A stretch of DNA of 64,000 nucleotides from Janibacter alkaliphilus. GTDB lineage: Bacteria; Actinomycetota; Actinomycetes; Actinomycetales; Dermatophilaceae. Below, piece after piece: positions 45,452 to 52,206 of this stretch (positions are counted from its first letter, which is position 1; every line of letters begins with the position of its first letter). The notes under the pieces are model-generated. The model worked only from the letters and a program-made list of their open reading frames with translations, was not told the DNA's origin and made no database searches. Position numbers and translations under genes: made by a program. The stretch spans positions 2,294,001 to 2,358,000 of the forward strand of contig NZ_JACBZX010000001.1 in the NCBI RefSeq assembly GCF_013408565.1. The letters are read 5' to 3'.

Positions 45452-47247
45452 GGGCTCTCCTCGCTCGTCCTCGTCGCATCGTCCGGCGGGAGCAGGTGGG
45501 TGGGGATGTCGACCACCCTCGAGCGCAGCCACTCGCCGAGGCCCTTGGCCTGCGGGTCGAAGCGGGACTGCGAGGCGACCCCGTCACCGAGCAGGTCCTG
45601 CACGACGATGTTCACCGCGCGCAGCCGCGGCAGGTGGGTGACGGTCACCGGCAGGTCCGCGGTCTCCGGCAGCAGCCGGCGCACGGTCTCCGGGGTGAGC
45701 AGGCCGGAGAGCCACGGCCAGGCCGCGTCCTCGCGCACCCACACGCCGATGTTGGCGTGGCCGCCCTTGTCGCCGGAGCGGGCGCCGGCGATGGTGCCCA
45801 GCGGCACCCGCCGGGTGGGGCCGCCGATGGTCTCGCCGTGCGCAGGCTCGCCCGGGTGCGGCTGCGGTGCAACGGTGCGCTCCGGCGGGGGCACGGTCAC
45901 GACGCTGCCGTCGTCGTGGACCACCTCGTGGGTGACCGCGTCCTGCGGCACGAACCCGGGGCGGTAGCTGCCGTAGGGCGCGCCGGCGCCGGGCGGGGCG
46001 AGGGTGTGGAAGCCGGGGTAGGAGCCGAGCGCGATCTCCACCGCGGCCGAGGAGAAGGCACGCCCGACGACCGCCGGGTCCGGGTCGCGCACCACGACGC
46101 TCAGCAGCGCCGAGGCCTCCTGCTCGGTGGCCGCGTCCGGGTGGTCGGTGCGGGCCAGGGTCCAGGTGGTGCTGGCCGGCGTCGTGGTCATCGAGGCCTC
46201 GAGCTGGCGGCGGACCAGCGCCGCCTTCGCCTCGACGTCGAGACCGGTGAGCACCATCGTCATCTCGTTGCGGTGACCGCCGAGCGAGACGCAGGAGACC
46301 TTGAGGTCCGGCGGGGGCGGCTCGCCGACGACCCCGGAGATGGCCACCCGGTCCGGGCCGTCCTGGCGCAGCGTCACGGTGTCCAGCCGGGTGGTGACGT
46401 CCGGTCCGAGGTAGCGGGCGTCGCCGATCTCGTAGAGCAGCTGGCCGGTGACGGTGTCGACGTCGACGGCGCCGCCGGTGCCGGGGTGCTTGGTGATGAC
46501 GCTGCTGCCGTCCCGGTGGATCTCGGCGATCGGGAAGCCGGGGCGGAGCAGGTCGTCGATCTCGGTGAAGAAGGGGTGGTTGCCGCCGGTCGCCTGGGTG
46601 CCGCACTCGATGACGTGCCCGGCTGCGGTGGCTCCGGCGAGGGCGTCGAGGTCGTCGCGGCCCCAGCCGAAGCGGGCGATCGCCGGGCCGATGACCACGG
46701 AGGCGTCGGTGACCCGGCCGGTGACGACGACGTCGGCGCCACCGGCGACCGCGTCGGCGATGCCGAAGGCGCCGAGGTAGGCGTGCGCCGCCAGCGGCTC
46801 ACCGAGCCCGAGCTCGCCGGCCCGTGCGGTGAGGTCGTCGCCGCGCACGTGCGCCACCCGGGGGTGCAGCCCCTGCTCGGCGGCGAGCTCGCGGATGGCG
46901 GTGACCAGGCCCGGGGTGTTCGCGCCGCCGGCGTTGGCGACGATCGTCACCCGCCGGTCCAGGGCCAGGCCGAGGCAGTCCCGCAGCTGGCGCACGAAGG
47001 TCTTGGCGTACCCGGTGCTCGGGTCCTTGGCGCGGTCCCGGCCGAGGATGAGCATGGTCAGCTCGGCGAGCCAGTCGCCGGTGAGCACGTCCAGGGGGCC
47101 GTCCTGCAGCATCTCGCGCATGGCGTCGAGCCGGTCGCCGTAGAAGGCGGAGCAGCTCCCCACCCGCAGCACGTCGGACCCGGAGCCGGTCCCGGCCCTG
47201 GGGCTGGTCACGGTGCTCGTCACGGCGCTGGTCATGGCGCTCGTCAT
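45448..47247 (-). CDS. AtuA-family (DUF1446) protein
   Basis: The 599-residue protein matches the acyclic terpene utilisation AtuA family: an N-terminal DUF1446 domain (RVGSCSAFYGDRLDAM, VANAGGANTPGLVTAIREL, DVVVTGRVTDASVVIGP, ECGTQATGGNHPF) and a C-terminal domain (ARSGDKGGHANIGVWV). AtuA is required for citronellol/geraniol breakdown in Pseudomonas but its reaction is not established. The N terminus consists of four 12-bp repeats each containing a possible start (47247, 47235, 47223, 47211). I chose the first, which overlaps the upstream stop (ATGA). Confidence 0.9.
   Translation of the reverse strand: MTSAMTSAVTSTVTSPRAGTGSGSDVLRVGSCSAFYGDRLDAMREMLQDGPLDVLTGDWLAELTMLILGRDRAKDPSTGYAKTFVRQLRDCLGLALDRRVTIVANAGGANTPGLVTAIRELAAEQGLHPRVAHVRGDDLTARAGELGLGEPLAAHAYLGAFGIADAVAGGADVVVTGRVTDASVVIGPAIARFGWGRDDLDALAGATAAGHVIECGTQATGGNHPFFTEIDDLLRPGFPIAEIHRDGSSVITKHPGTGGAVDVDTVTGQLLYEIGDARYLGPDVTTRLDTVTLRQDGPDRVAISGVVGEPPPPDLKVSCVSLGGHRNEMTMVLTGLDVEAKAALVRRQLEASMTTTPASTTWTLARTDHPDAATEQEASALLSVVVRDPDPAVVGRAFSSAAVEIALGSYPGFHTLAPPGAGAPYGSYRPGFVPQDAVTHEVVHDDGSVVTVPPPERTVAPQPHPGEPAHGETIGGPTRRVPLGTIAGARSGDKGGHANIGVWVREDAAWPWLSGLLTPETVRRLLPETADLPVTVTHLPRLRAVNIVVQDLLGDGVASQSRFDPQAKGLGEWLRSRVVDIPTHLLPPDDATRTSEESP
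47200..47247 (-). repeat. Four 12-bp repeats at the start of the AtuA-family gene
   Basis: On the minus strand four 12-bp units (consensus RTGACSAGCRCC) run from 47247 to 47200, encoding MTSAMTSAVTSTVTSP. Each begins with ATG or GTG, giving four in-frame candidate start codons. Slippage could change the number of starts without shifting frame. Confidence 0.7.
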
Positions 47248-48011
47248 CGGGCCCCCTTCGGAGCCCCGGCGAAGGCCTGGGCGAAGGTCAGCCACGCGGC
47301 CGCCTCCCCGGTGGCCCGCAGCCCGGTCTCCTGGACCGGGCGGCGCTGGGTGACGACGAGGCAGAAGTCGAGGGCGCTGCCGCGCACCGTGCCGGCCACC
47401 TCGTCGGTGTCGTCGTGCCAGGTCCACGTGCCGCCGCCGGGGGAGTCGAGCTCGACGGCGAAGGGCGCGGTCGGCGGGGTCCGGCCGTGCAGCCCGTAGG
47501 CGTAGTCGCGGGTGCGCACGCCGAGGTGGGCGACGTCGCGCAGCCGGTCGGTAGGGGTGCGCTCCACGCCCAGGGCGTCGGCGACGTCCTGGCCGTGCGC
47601 CCAGGTCTCCATGAGCCGGGCGGTGGCCATCGACCGGGGGCTCATCGGTGGCCCGAACCACGGGATGCGGGTGTCCGCGGGCGCCCCGTCGAGCGCCGCG
47701 GCCAGGGCGGACCTGGCCTCGCGCCACCGGGCGAGCAGCGCGGCGGGCCCCGCGGAGACCCCTTCCTCGGCCATCCGGTCCACGTGGTGCTCCGGGTCGG
47801 CCAGGGCGGCCTCGATCTGCGCGGCGAAGCCGTCGGGGTCGGTGGCGGCCACCAGCGCCACCTCGTCGGTCCAGGCGAGGTGGGCGATCTGGTGGGCGAT
47901 GCTCCAGCCCGCCGCTGGGGTGGGGCGGGCCCACTCCGGCTCGGGCAGGTCGCGGACGAGGGCATCCAGATCGGCGGACTCGGCGGTGAGTGCGGCCACG
48001 GTCGAGGGCAT
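47244..48011 (-). CDS. TIGR03084-type / mycothiol-dependent maleylpyruvate isomerase-like protein
   Basis: The 255-residue protein has a DinB-like N-terminal four-helix domain with histidine motifs (WSIAHQIAHLAWTDEVAL; ARLMETWAHGQDVADALG) and a C-terminal SCP2-like beta domain. This matches the TIGR03084 group related to mycothiol-dependent maleylpyruvate isomerases, an actinobacterial family. Its reaction is unknown. As first gene of the minus operon, 29 bp from the palindrome at 48040-48061, it should be expressed with the acyl-CoA genes. No obvious ribosome-binding site precedes the ATG. Confidence 0.82.
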   Translation of the reverse strand: MPSTVAALTAESADLDALVRDLPEPEWARPTPAAGWSIAHQIAHLAWTDEVALVAATDPDGFAAQIEAALADPEHHVDRMAEEGVSAGPAALLARWREARSALAAALDGAPADTRIPWFGPPMSPRSMATARLMETWAHGQDVADALGVERTPTDRLRDVAHLGVRTRDYAYGLHGRTPPTAPFAVELDSPGGGTWTWHDDTDEVAGTVRGSALDFCLVVTQRRPVQETGLRATGEAAAWLTFAQAFAGAPKGAR

Positions 48012-48039
48012 GCCCGGCAGGCTGGCACGCGCTGATGAC

Positions 48040-48061
48040 AAAAGCAAGCATGCTTGCTTTT
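48040..48061. promoter_or_regulatory. Perfect 22-bp palindromic operator in the acyl-CoA divergent region
   Basis: A fully symmetric 22-bp palindrome with core AAGCAAGCATGCTTGCTT lies between the minus operon (start 48011) and the plus acyl-CoA dehydrogenase (start 48090). Its form is typical of TetR-family operators; it resembles but has a longer spacer than the published KstR2 motif AAGCAAGNNCTTGCTT. TTGCTT (48054-48059) within it can serve as a -35 element for the plus gene, so repressor binding would block the promoter. Confidence 0.75.
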
Positions 48062-48089
48062 TTTGCGACGGCGGGACTAGCGTGCCGTC
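48054..48089 (+). promoter_or_regulatory. Probable leaderless promoter of the acyl-CoA dehydrogenase gene
   Basis: TTGCTT (48054-48059), 18 nt, TAGCGT (48078-48083), then 6 nt to the ATG at 48090. This places the expected transcription start at or beside the A of the ATG. No Shine-Dalgarno sequence is present, consistent with a leaderless mRNA, which is common in actinobacteria. The -35 lies inside the palindrome at 48040-48061. Confidence 0.55.
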
Positions 48090-49235
48090 ATGCGGTTCAC
48101 CGACGAGCACGCGGCCTTCCGTTCGAGCGTGCGCTCCTTCGTCTCCAGCGAGATCGACCCCCATGCCGACGCCTGGGAGGAGGCCGGCGTCTTCCCGGCG
48201 CACGACCTCTTCCCGAAGGCGGCCGCGCTCGGCCTGCTCGGCCTGGAGTACGACCCGCAGGACGGTGGGGAGGGCGCCGACCACTCCTTCCAGATGATCG
48301 CCGCCGAGGAGCTCGGCCGCAGCGCGTCCGCCGGCGTGGCGATGGCGATCGGTGTGCAGTCGATGATGGCCACCCCCTCGTTGGCGCGCTACGGCAGCGC
48401 CGAGCTGCGCCGCGACTACCTGGCCCCGGCGATCGCCGGCACCGCGGTCGCCTCGATCGCGGTCACCGAGCCGGACACCGGCTCGGACGTCGCCCGGCTG
48501 CGCACCAGGGCCCGCCGGGACGGTGACGACTGGGTGATCACCGGGCGGAAGTTCTACATCACCAACGGCACCCAGGCCGACTGGATCTGCCTGCTGGCGC
48601 GCACCTCGGACGAGGGCGGCTACCGCGGGATGTCCCAGATCGTCGTGCCCACCGACAGCCCGGGCTTCTCGGTCGCCCGCAGCCTGCGCAAGCTCGGCAA
48701 CCACAGCAGCGACACCGCCGAGCTGGTCCTCGACGACGTGCGGGTGCCGGTGAGCAGCACCATCGGCGAGATCGGCCGCGGCTTCCAGCAGCAGATGGAG
48801 CAGTTCGTCATCGAGCGGATGTACGCCGCCTACTCCACCGTCGGCGCCTGCGACCTCGCGCTGGAGCGCACCCGTCGCTACGCCCTGGAGCGGGAGGTCT
48901 TCGGCACCCCGCTGGCCAGCAAGCAGTACATCGCCTTCCGGCTCACCGAGCTGGCCGCCCAGGTGGACCTGCTGCGCAGCCACAACACCGCGGTCTGCGA
49001 GGCCTACCTCGCCGGCGAGGACATCACCCGCAGCGCCAGCGTCGCCAAGCTCACCGCCGGGCGGCTCTTCCGCGACGTCGCCGACACCTGCCTGCAGGTG
49101 CACGGCGGGGCCGGCTACCTCGAGGAGACCTGGACCGCCCGCCTCTTCCGGGACGCCCGGCTCGGCTCGATCGGTGGCGGCGCCGACGAGGTGATGCTGC
49201 AGGTGCTCGCCCGGATGGACGGGCTGCCCGCCTGA
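48090..49235 (+). CDS. Acyl-CoA dehydrogenase (second paralogue)
   Basis: This is a 381-residue canonical acyl-CoA dehydrogenase: ASIAVTEPDTGSDVARL, GRKFYITNGTQADWI, RKLGNHSSDTAELVL, and a C-terminal LQVHGGAGYLEETWTARLFRD. The family includes citronellyl-CoA (AtuD) and isovaleryl-CoA (LiuA) dehydrogenases as well as short/medium-chain enzymes; substrate is inferred only from context. The ATG has no ribosome-binding site and a -10 element six bases upstream, suggesting a leaderless message. A hairpin follows directly after the stop. Confidence 0.93.
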   Translation: MRFTDEHAAFRSSVRSFVSSEIDPHADAWEEAGVFPAHDLFPKAAALGLLGLEYDPQDGGEGADHSFQMIAAEELGRSASAGVAMAIGVQSMMATPSLARYGSAELRRDYLAPAIAGTAVASIAVTEPDTGSDVARLRTRARRDGDDWVITGRKFYITNGTQADWICLLARTSDEGGYRGMSQIVVPTDSPGFSVARSLRKLGNHSSDTAELVLDDVRVPVSSTIGEIGRGFQQQMEQFVIERMYAAYSTVGACDLALERTRRYALEREVFGTPLASKQYIAFRLTELAAQVDLLRSHNTAVCEAYLAGEDITRSASVAKLTAGRLFRDVADTCLQVHGGAGYLEETWTARLFRDARLGSIGGGADEVMLQVLARMDGLPA

Positions 49236-49258
49236 GCGAAGGGGGCCGGCCCCTTCGC
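49236..49258 (+). terminator. Hairpin immediately after the acyl-CoA dehydrogenase stop
   Basis: GCGAAGGGG pairs perfectly with CCCCTTCGC around GCCGG, starting at the base after the stop codon. No T-run follows. It may be a partial terminator or a mRNA 3'-end stabiliser separating this gene from the SDR gene 116 bp downstream. Confidence 0.6.
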
Positions 49259-49374
49259 ACCACGAACCGCCGTACCGGAGCACCCAGGCGAGGAACACGG
49301 GACCGACGAGCACCGCACGAGGACCCACCGCACGACGACCACCGCAGCCAGGAACGCACAGGAGGACGCACAGC

Positions 49375-50229
49375 ATGAGTACGCCGAGCACGAGCACCGA
49401 CCGCACCCTGCAGGGCCGCACCATCCTCATGTCCGGCGGCAGCCGGGGGATCGGGCTGGCCATCGCCCTTCGCGCCGCCCGGGACGGGGCCAACGTGGCC
49501 CTGCTGGCCAAGACCGACCAGCCGCACCCACGGCTGGAGGGCACCATCCACACCGCCGCCGCAGCCATCGAGGAGGCCGGCGGCCAGGCGCTGCCGGTGC
49601 TCGGCGACGTCCGCTCCGAGGAGTCGGTGGCCGAGGCGGTCGAGCGCACCGTGGAGCGCTTCGGCGGGATCGACGTCGTCGTCAACAACGCCAGCGCCAT
49701 CGACCTCTCCGCCACGCCCGAGCTGTCGATGAAGTCCTACGACCTCATGCAGGACATCAACTGCCGCGGCTCCTTCCTGCTCGCCCGGACCGCCTTTCCG
49801 CACCTGCAGGCATCGGCGGCCGCGCACGTGCTCACCCTCTCGCCGCCGATCAACCTCGCGCCGCGCTGGGCCGGCGCGCACCTGGGCTACACCATCGCCA
49901 AGTACGGGATGAGCCTGGTCACGCTCGGGCTGGCGGAGGAGTGGCGCGAGCACGGGATCGCCGCCAACTCGCTGTGGCCGCGCACGACGATCGCCACCGC
50001 CGCGGTGGCCAACCTGCTCGGCGGCGATGCCGCGATCGCCCGCACCCGCAGCCCGGAGATCATGGCCGACGCCGCGCACGCCGTGCTCATCCGCGACCCG
50101 CGCGAGGCCACCGGCGGCTTCCTCATCGACGACGAGGTGCTCGCCGAGGAGGGGGTCACCGACCTCTCCGGCTACGGCGGCGACCCCGAGCAGCTGGACA
50201 TCGACCTCTTCCTCGACGAGCGCCCCTGA
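49375..50229 (+). CDS. SDR oxidoreductase (HSDL2/AtuB-like)
   Basis: The 284-residue short-chain dehydrogenase has the motif SGGSRGIGLAIALRAARDGANV (about residues 20-41), VVNNASAIDL, and YTIAKYGMSLV with the catalytic Tyr-x3-Lys. It also has the long substrate loop and WPRTTIATAA segment seen in HSDL2-type SDRs that act on long or branched acyl or isoprenoid substrates. AtuB/AtuG of the citronellol pathway belong to related SDRs. AGGAGG precedes the ATG. It lies between an acyl-CoA dehydrogenase and an acyl-CoA synthetase gene, so an alcohol or 3-hydroxyacyl oxidation step is plausible. Confidence 0.87.
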   Translation: MSTPSTSTDRTLQGRTILMSGGSRGIGLAIALRAARDGANVALLAKTDQPHPRLEGTIHTAAAAIEEAGGQALPVLGDVRSEESVAEAVERTVERFGGIDVVVNNASAIDLSATPELSMKSYDLMQDINCRGSFLLARTAFPHLQASAAAHVLTLSPPINLAPRWAGAHLGYTIAKYGMSLVTLGLAEEWREHGIAANSLWPRTTIATAAVANLLGGDAAIARTRSPEIMADAAHAVLIRDPREATGGFLIDDEVLAEEGVTDLSGYGGDPEQLDIDLFLDERP

Positions 50230-50261
50230 CCCGCCCACCAGCCGCACCGGAAGGACCCGCC

Positions 50262-51866
50262 ATGAAGCCCGATCTCTCCCAGGTCGACCCGCTGGGCTAC
50301 AACCTGGCCACCCGCACCAACCTCGGTGATGTCGTCGTCCGGACGGCGGCGCTCTTCCCGGACCGGGTCGCGGTGGTCGACCGCGGCGAGGAGATCACCT
50401 ACGCGCGACTCGCCGAGACCGTCGACCGGCTCGGGCACGGGCTGCGCAGCCTCGGCCTGGAGCCGGGCACGCCGGTGGCGCTGACGATGATGAACTCCTG
50501 GCAGATGCTGGCGACCTACTACGCCTGCGCCCGGGCCGGGCTGGTCTGTATGCCGACGAACTTCCTGCTCAGCGCCGACGACCAGCGCTGGATCCTCGAC
50601 GACGCCCGGCCGGCTGCGCTGGTCACCGACGCCGCCTTCCGCCCGCTGCACGAGCAGCTGCTGCCCGGGCTGGAGAGCGTCACCGCGGTGGTGATCACCG
50701 ACGAGAGCGACCCGGAGCCGGTCGCCGGGCGGGACACCCGCTCCTGGCGGGGGCTGGTGGACCAGGCGCCGGACGGCCCGGTGGAGGTGATCGTCGAGGA
50801 CCGGGACACCGTGCAGTGCCTCTACACCTCCGGCACCACCTCGAGGCCGAAGGGGGTGCTGGTCAGCCACGCGGCGGTGCACACCGCGCTGCTGTCCAAC
50901 GCGCTGGCGATCCGGATGTCCTGGGGGCCGAACCCGCCGGTGATGCTCGTCGTGCTGCCGATGTTCCACGTCACGGCGCTGAACACGCTCTCCATGCCGG
51001 TGATCCTCATGGGCGGGACGGTGGTGCTCGTCGGTGCCGCCTTCGACCCGGCGCTCAGCCTGGACGCCATGGAGCAGCAGCGGGCCACGCACACGATGAT
51101 GCTGCCGATGATGCACCAGGCGTGCGTGGCCGAGCAGCAGCGGCGGCAGCGCGACCTCAGCTCGGTGACCACGGCGATCTACGCGATGGCGCCGATGCCG
51201 GAGGAGCTGCTCGAGGAGGTGGACCGGCTCTACCCGCAGGCCGAAGTCATCCTCGGCTCCGGGCAGACCGAGGTGGTGCCGGCGACGACGATGCAGTGGC
51301 CCGAGCACCGGCGCACCGCGGCCGCCTCGTGGGGACCGCAGGCGGTCTCGGTGCTGACGAAGACGATGGGTCCGGACGGTCGCGTGCTCGGCCCGGGGGA
51401 GACCGGTGAGATCGTCTACCGCGCCCCGAACGTGTGCTCCGGCTACTGGAACAACCCCGGTGCCAACGCCGAGGCCTTCGCCCACGGCTGGTTCCACTCC
51501 GGCGACATCGGGCACCTCGACGAGGACGCGGTGATCTGGTTCACCGACCGGCTCAAGGACATCATCAAGTCCGGCGGGGAGAACGTCTCCTCGGTGGCCG
51601 TCGAGGCGGTCGTGCTCGGCGCCGAAGGGGTGGCCGAGGCTTCGGTAGTCGGGGTGCCGCACGAGCGCTGGGGTGAGGCGGTGTGCGCGGTGGTCGTCGC
51701 TGACGGGAGCGTCCCGGAGGCGGAGCTGGAGGAGCGGGTGGTCGCGCACGCCAAGCAGCGGCTCGCCGGCTTCCAGGTGCCCAAGTCGGTGGTGGTGGTC
51801 GCCGAGCTGCCGAAGACCGCAACCGGCAAGATCCTCAAGCAGCAGGTGCGCGAGGTGGTCCGCTGA
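50262..51866 (+). CDS. AMP-forming acyl-CoA synthetase (second paralogue)
   Basis: The 534-residue ANL ligase has the P-loop YTSGTTSRPKG at 188-198, GSGQTEVVPAT in place of the usual YGxTE motif, WFHSGDIGHLDEDAVIWFTDR and the C-terminal TATGKILKQQVREVV with catalytic lysine. It would activate the carboxylic acid feeding the pathway (compare AtuH in Pseudomonas). GGAAGGA precedes the ATG by 6 nt. It is the last gene of the plus arm; 340 bp without a gene follow. Confidence 0.92.
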   Translation: MKPDLSQVDPLGYNLATRTNLGDVVVRTAALFPDRVAVVDRGEEITYARLAETVDRLGHGLRSLGLEPGTPVALTMMNSWQMLATYYACARAGLVCMPTNFLLSADDQRWILDDARPAALVTDAAFRPLHEQLLPGLESVTAVVITDESDPEPVAGRDTRSWRGLVDQAPDGPVEVIVEDRDTVQCLYTSGTTSRPKGVLVSHAAVHTALLSNALAIRMSWGPNPPVMLVVLPMFHVTALNTLSMPVILMGGTVVLVGAAFDPALSLDAMEQQRATHTMMLPMMHQACVAEQQRRQRDLSSVTTAIYAMAPMPEELLEEVDRLYPQAEVILGSGQTEVVPATTMQWPEHRRTAAASWGPQAVSVLTKTMGPDGRVLGPGETGEIVYRAPNVCSGYWNNPGANAEAFAHGWFHSGDIGHLDEDAVIWFTDRLKDIIKSGGENVSSVAVEAVVLGAEGVAEASVVGVPHERWGEAVCAVVVADGSVPEAELEERVVAHAKQRLAGFQVPKSVVVVAELPKTATGKILKQQVREVVR

Positions 51867-52206
51867 CGCGCGGCGAGGCCCGTGTGGGTGATCGCGCGCC
51901 GCACGTGCGCGCGCCATCACAGCAGGCCTACCTGTTCGCACGCTGCACCTGAGCGCGCCATCGAACCGCGCGCCGCACCCGACAAGCGCTCGGTTCCCGG
52001 GGAAGCCTTCTCCGGGGACCGAGCCTTTATCGGGTTACCCGATAAAGGCATCGGGGGCGGGACAAAGGCGAGCATCGGGTAAGGACTTCACCAACGAGAG
52101 GTGACGTCGGCCCTGTCCGGGGCGCGCGTGTGGCTCAATGACCTCGGTTCCACCTGGAGCCACCCCTGCCGAGACGCCACCCGCCCCCACCGAGGAGCAG
52201 CTCCCC
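51867..52206. other. 340-bp non-coding region with two adjoining hairpins before the 5'-nucleotidase
   Basis: No convincing gene is seen. The stretch contains a GCGC-rich palindromic segment (near 51888-51908), a 12-bp stem hairpin (51989-52023), a 25-bp near-perfect palindrome (52024-52048) and a further ATCGGGTAA half-site (52074-52082). The 5'-nucleotidase ribosome-binding site GAGGAG (52192-52197) follows. It presumably ends the acyl-CoA synthetase transcript and carries the promoter of the secreted nucleotidase. Confidence 0.55.
51989..52048. promoter_or_regulatory. Back-to-back hairpin and 25-bp palindrome
   Basis: Arm 51989-52000 pairs with 52012-52023 (12 pairs, one G-T wobble). Directly next, CCTTTATCGGGT (52024-52035) and ACCCGATAAAGG (52037-52048) are perfect complements around one base. 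The second element is AT-richer than its surroundings and looks more like a dimeric regulator site than a terminator; the first is terminator-like. An extra ATCGGGTAA at 52074 repeats half of it. Confidence 0.5.

Noticed and set aside
51867..52206. Riboswitch before the 5'-nucleotidase
   Set aside because: The hairpins do not match a riboswitch consensus I know, and no purine, cobalamin or other aptamer core could be recognised.
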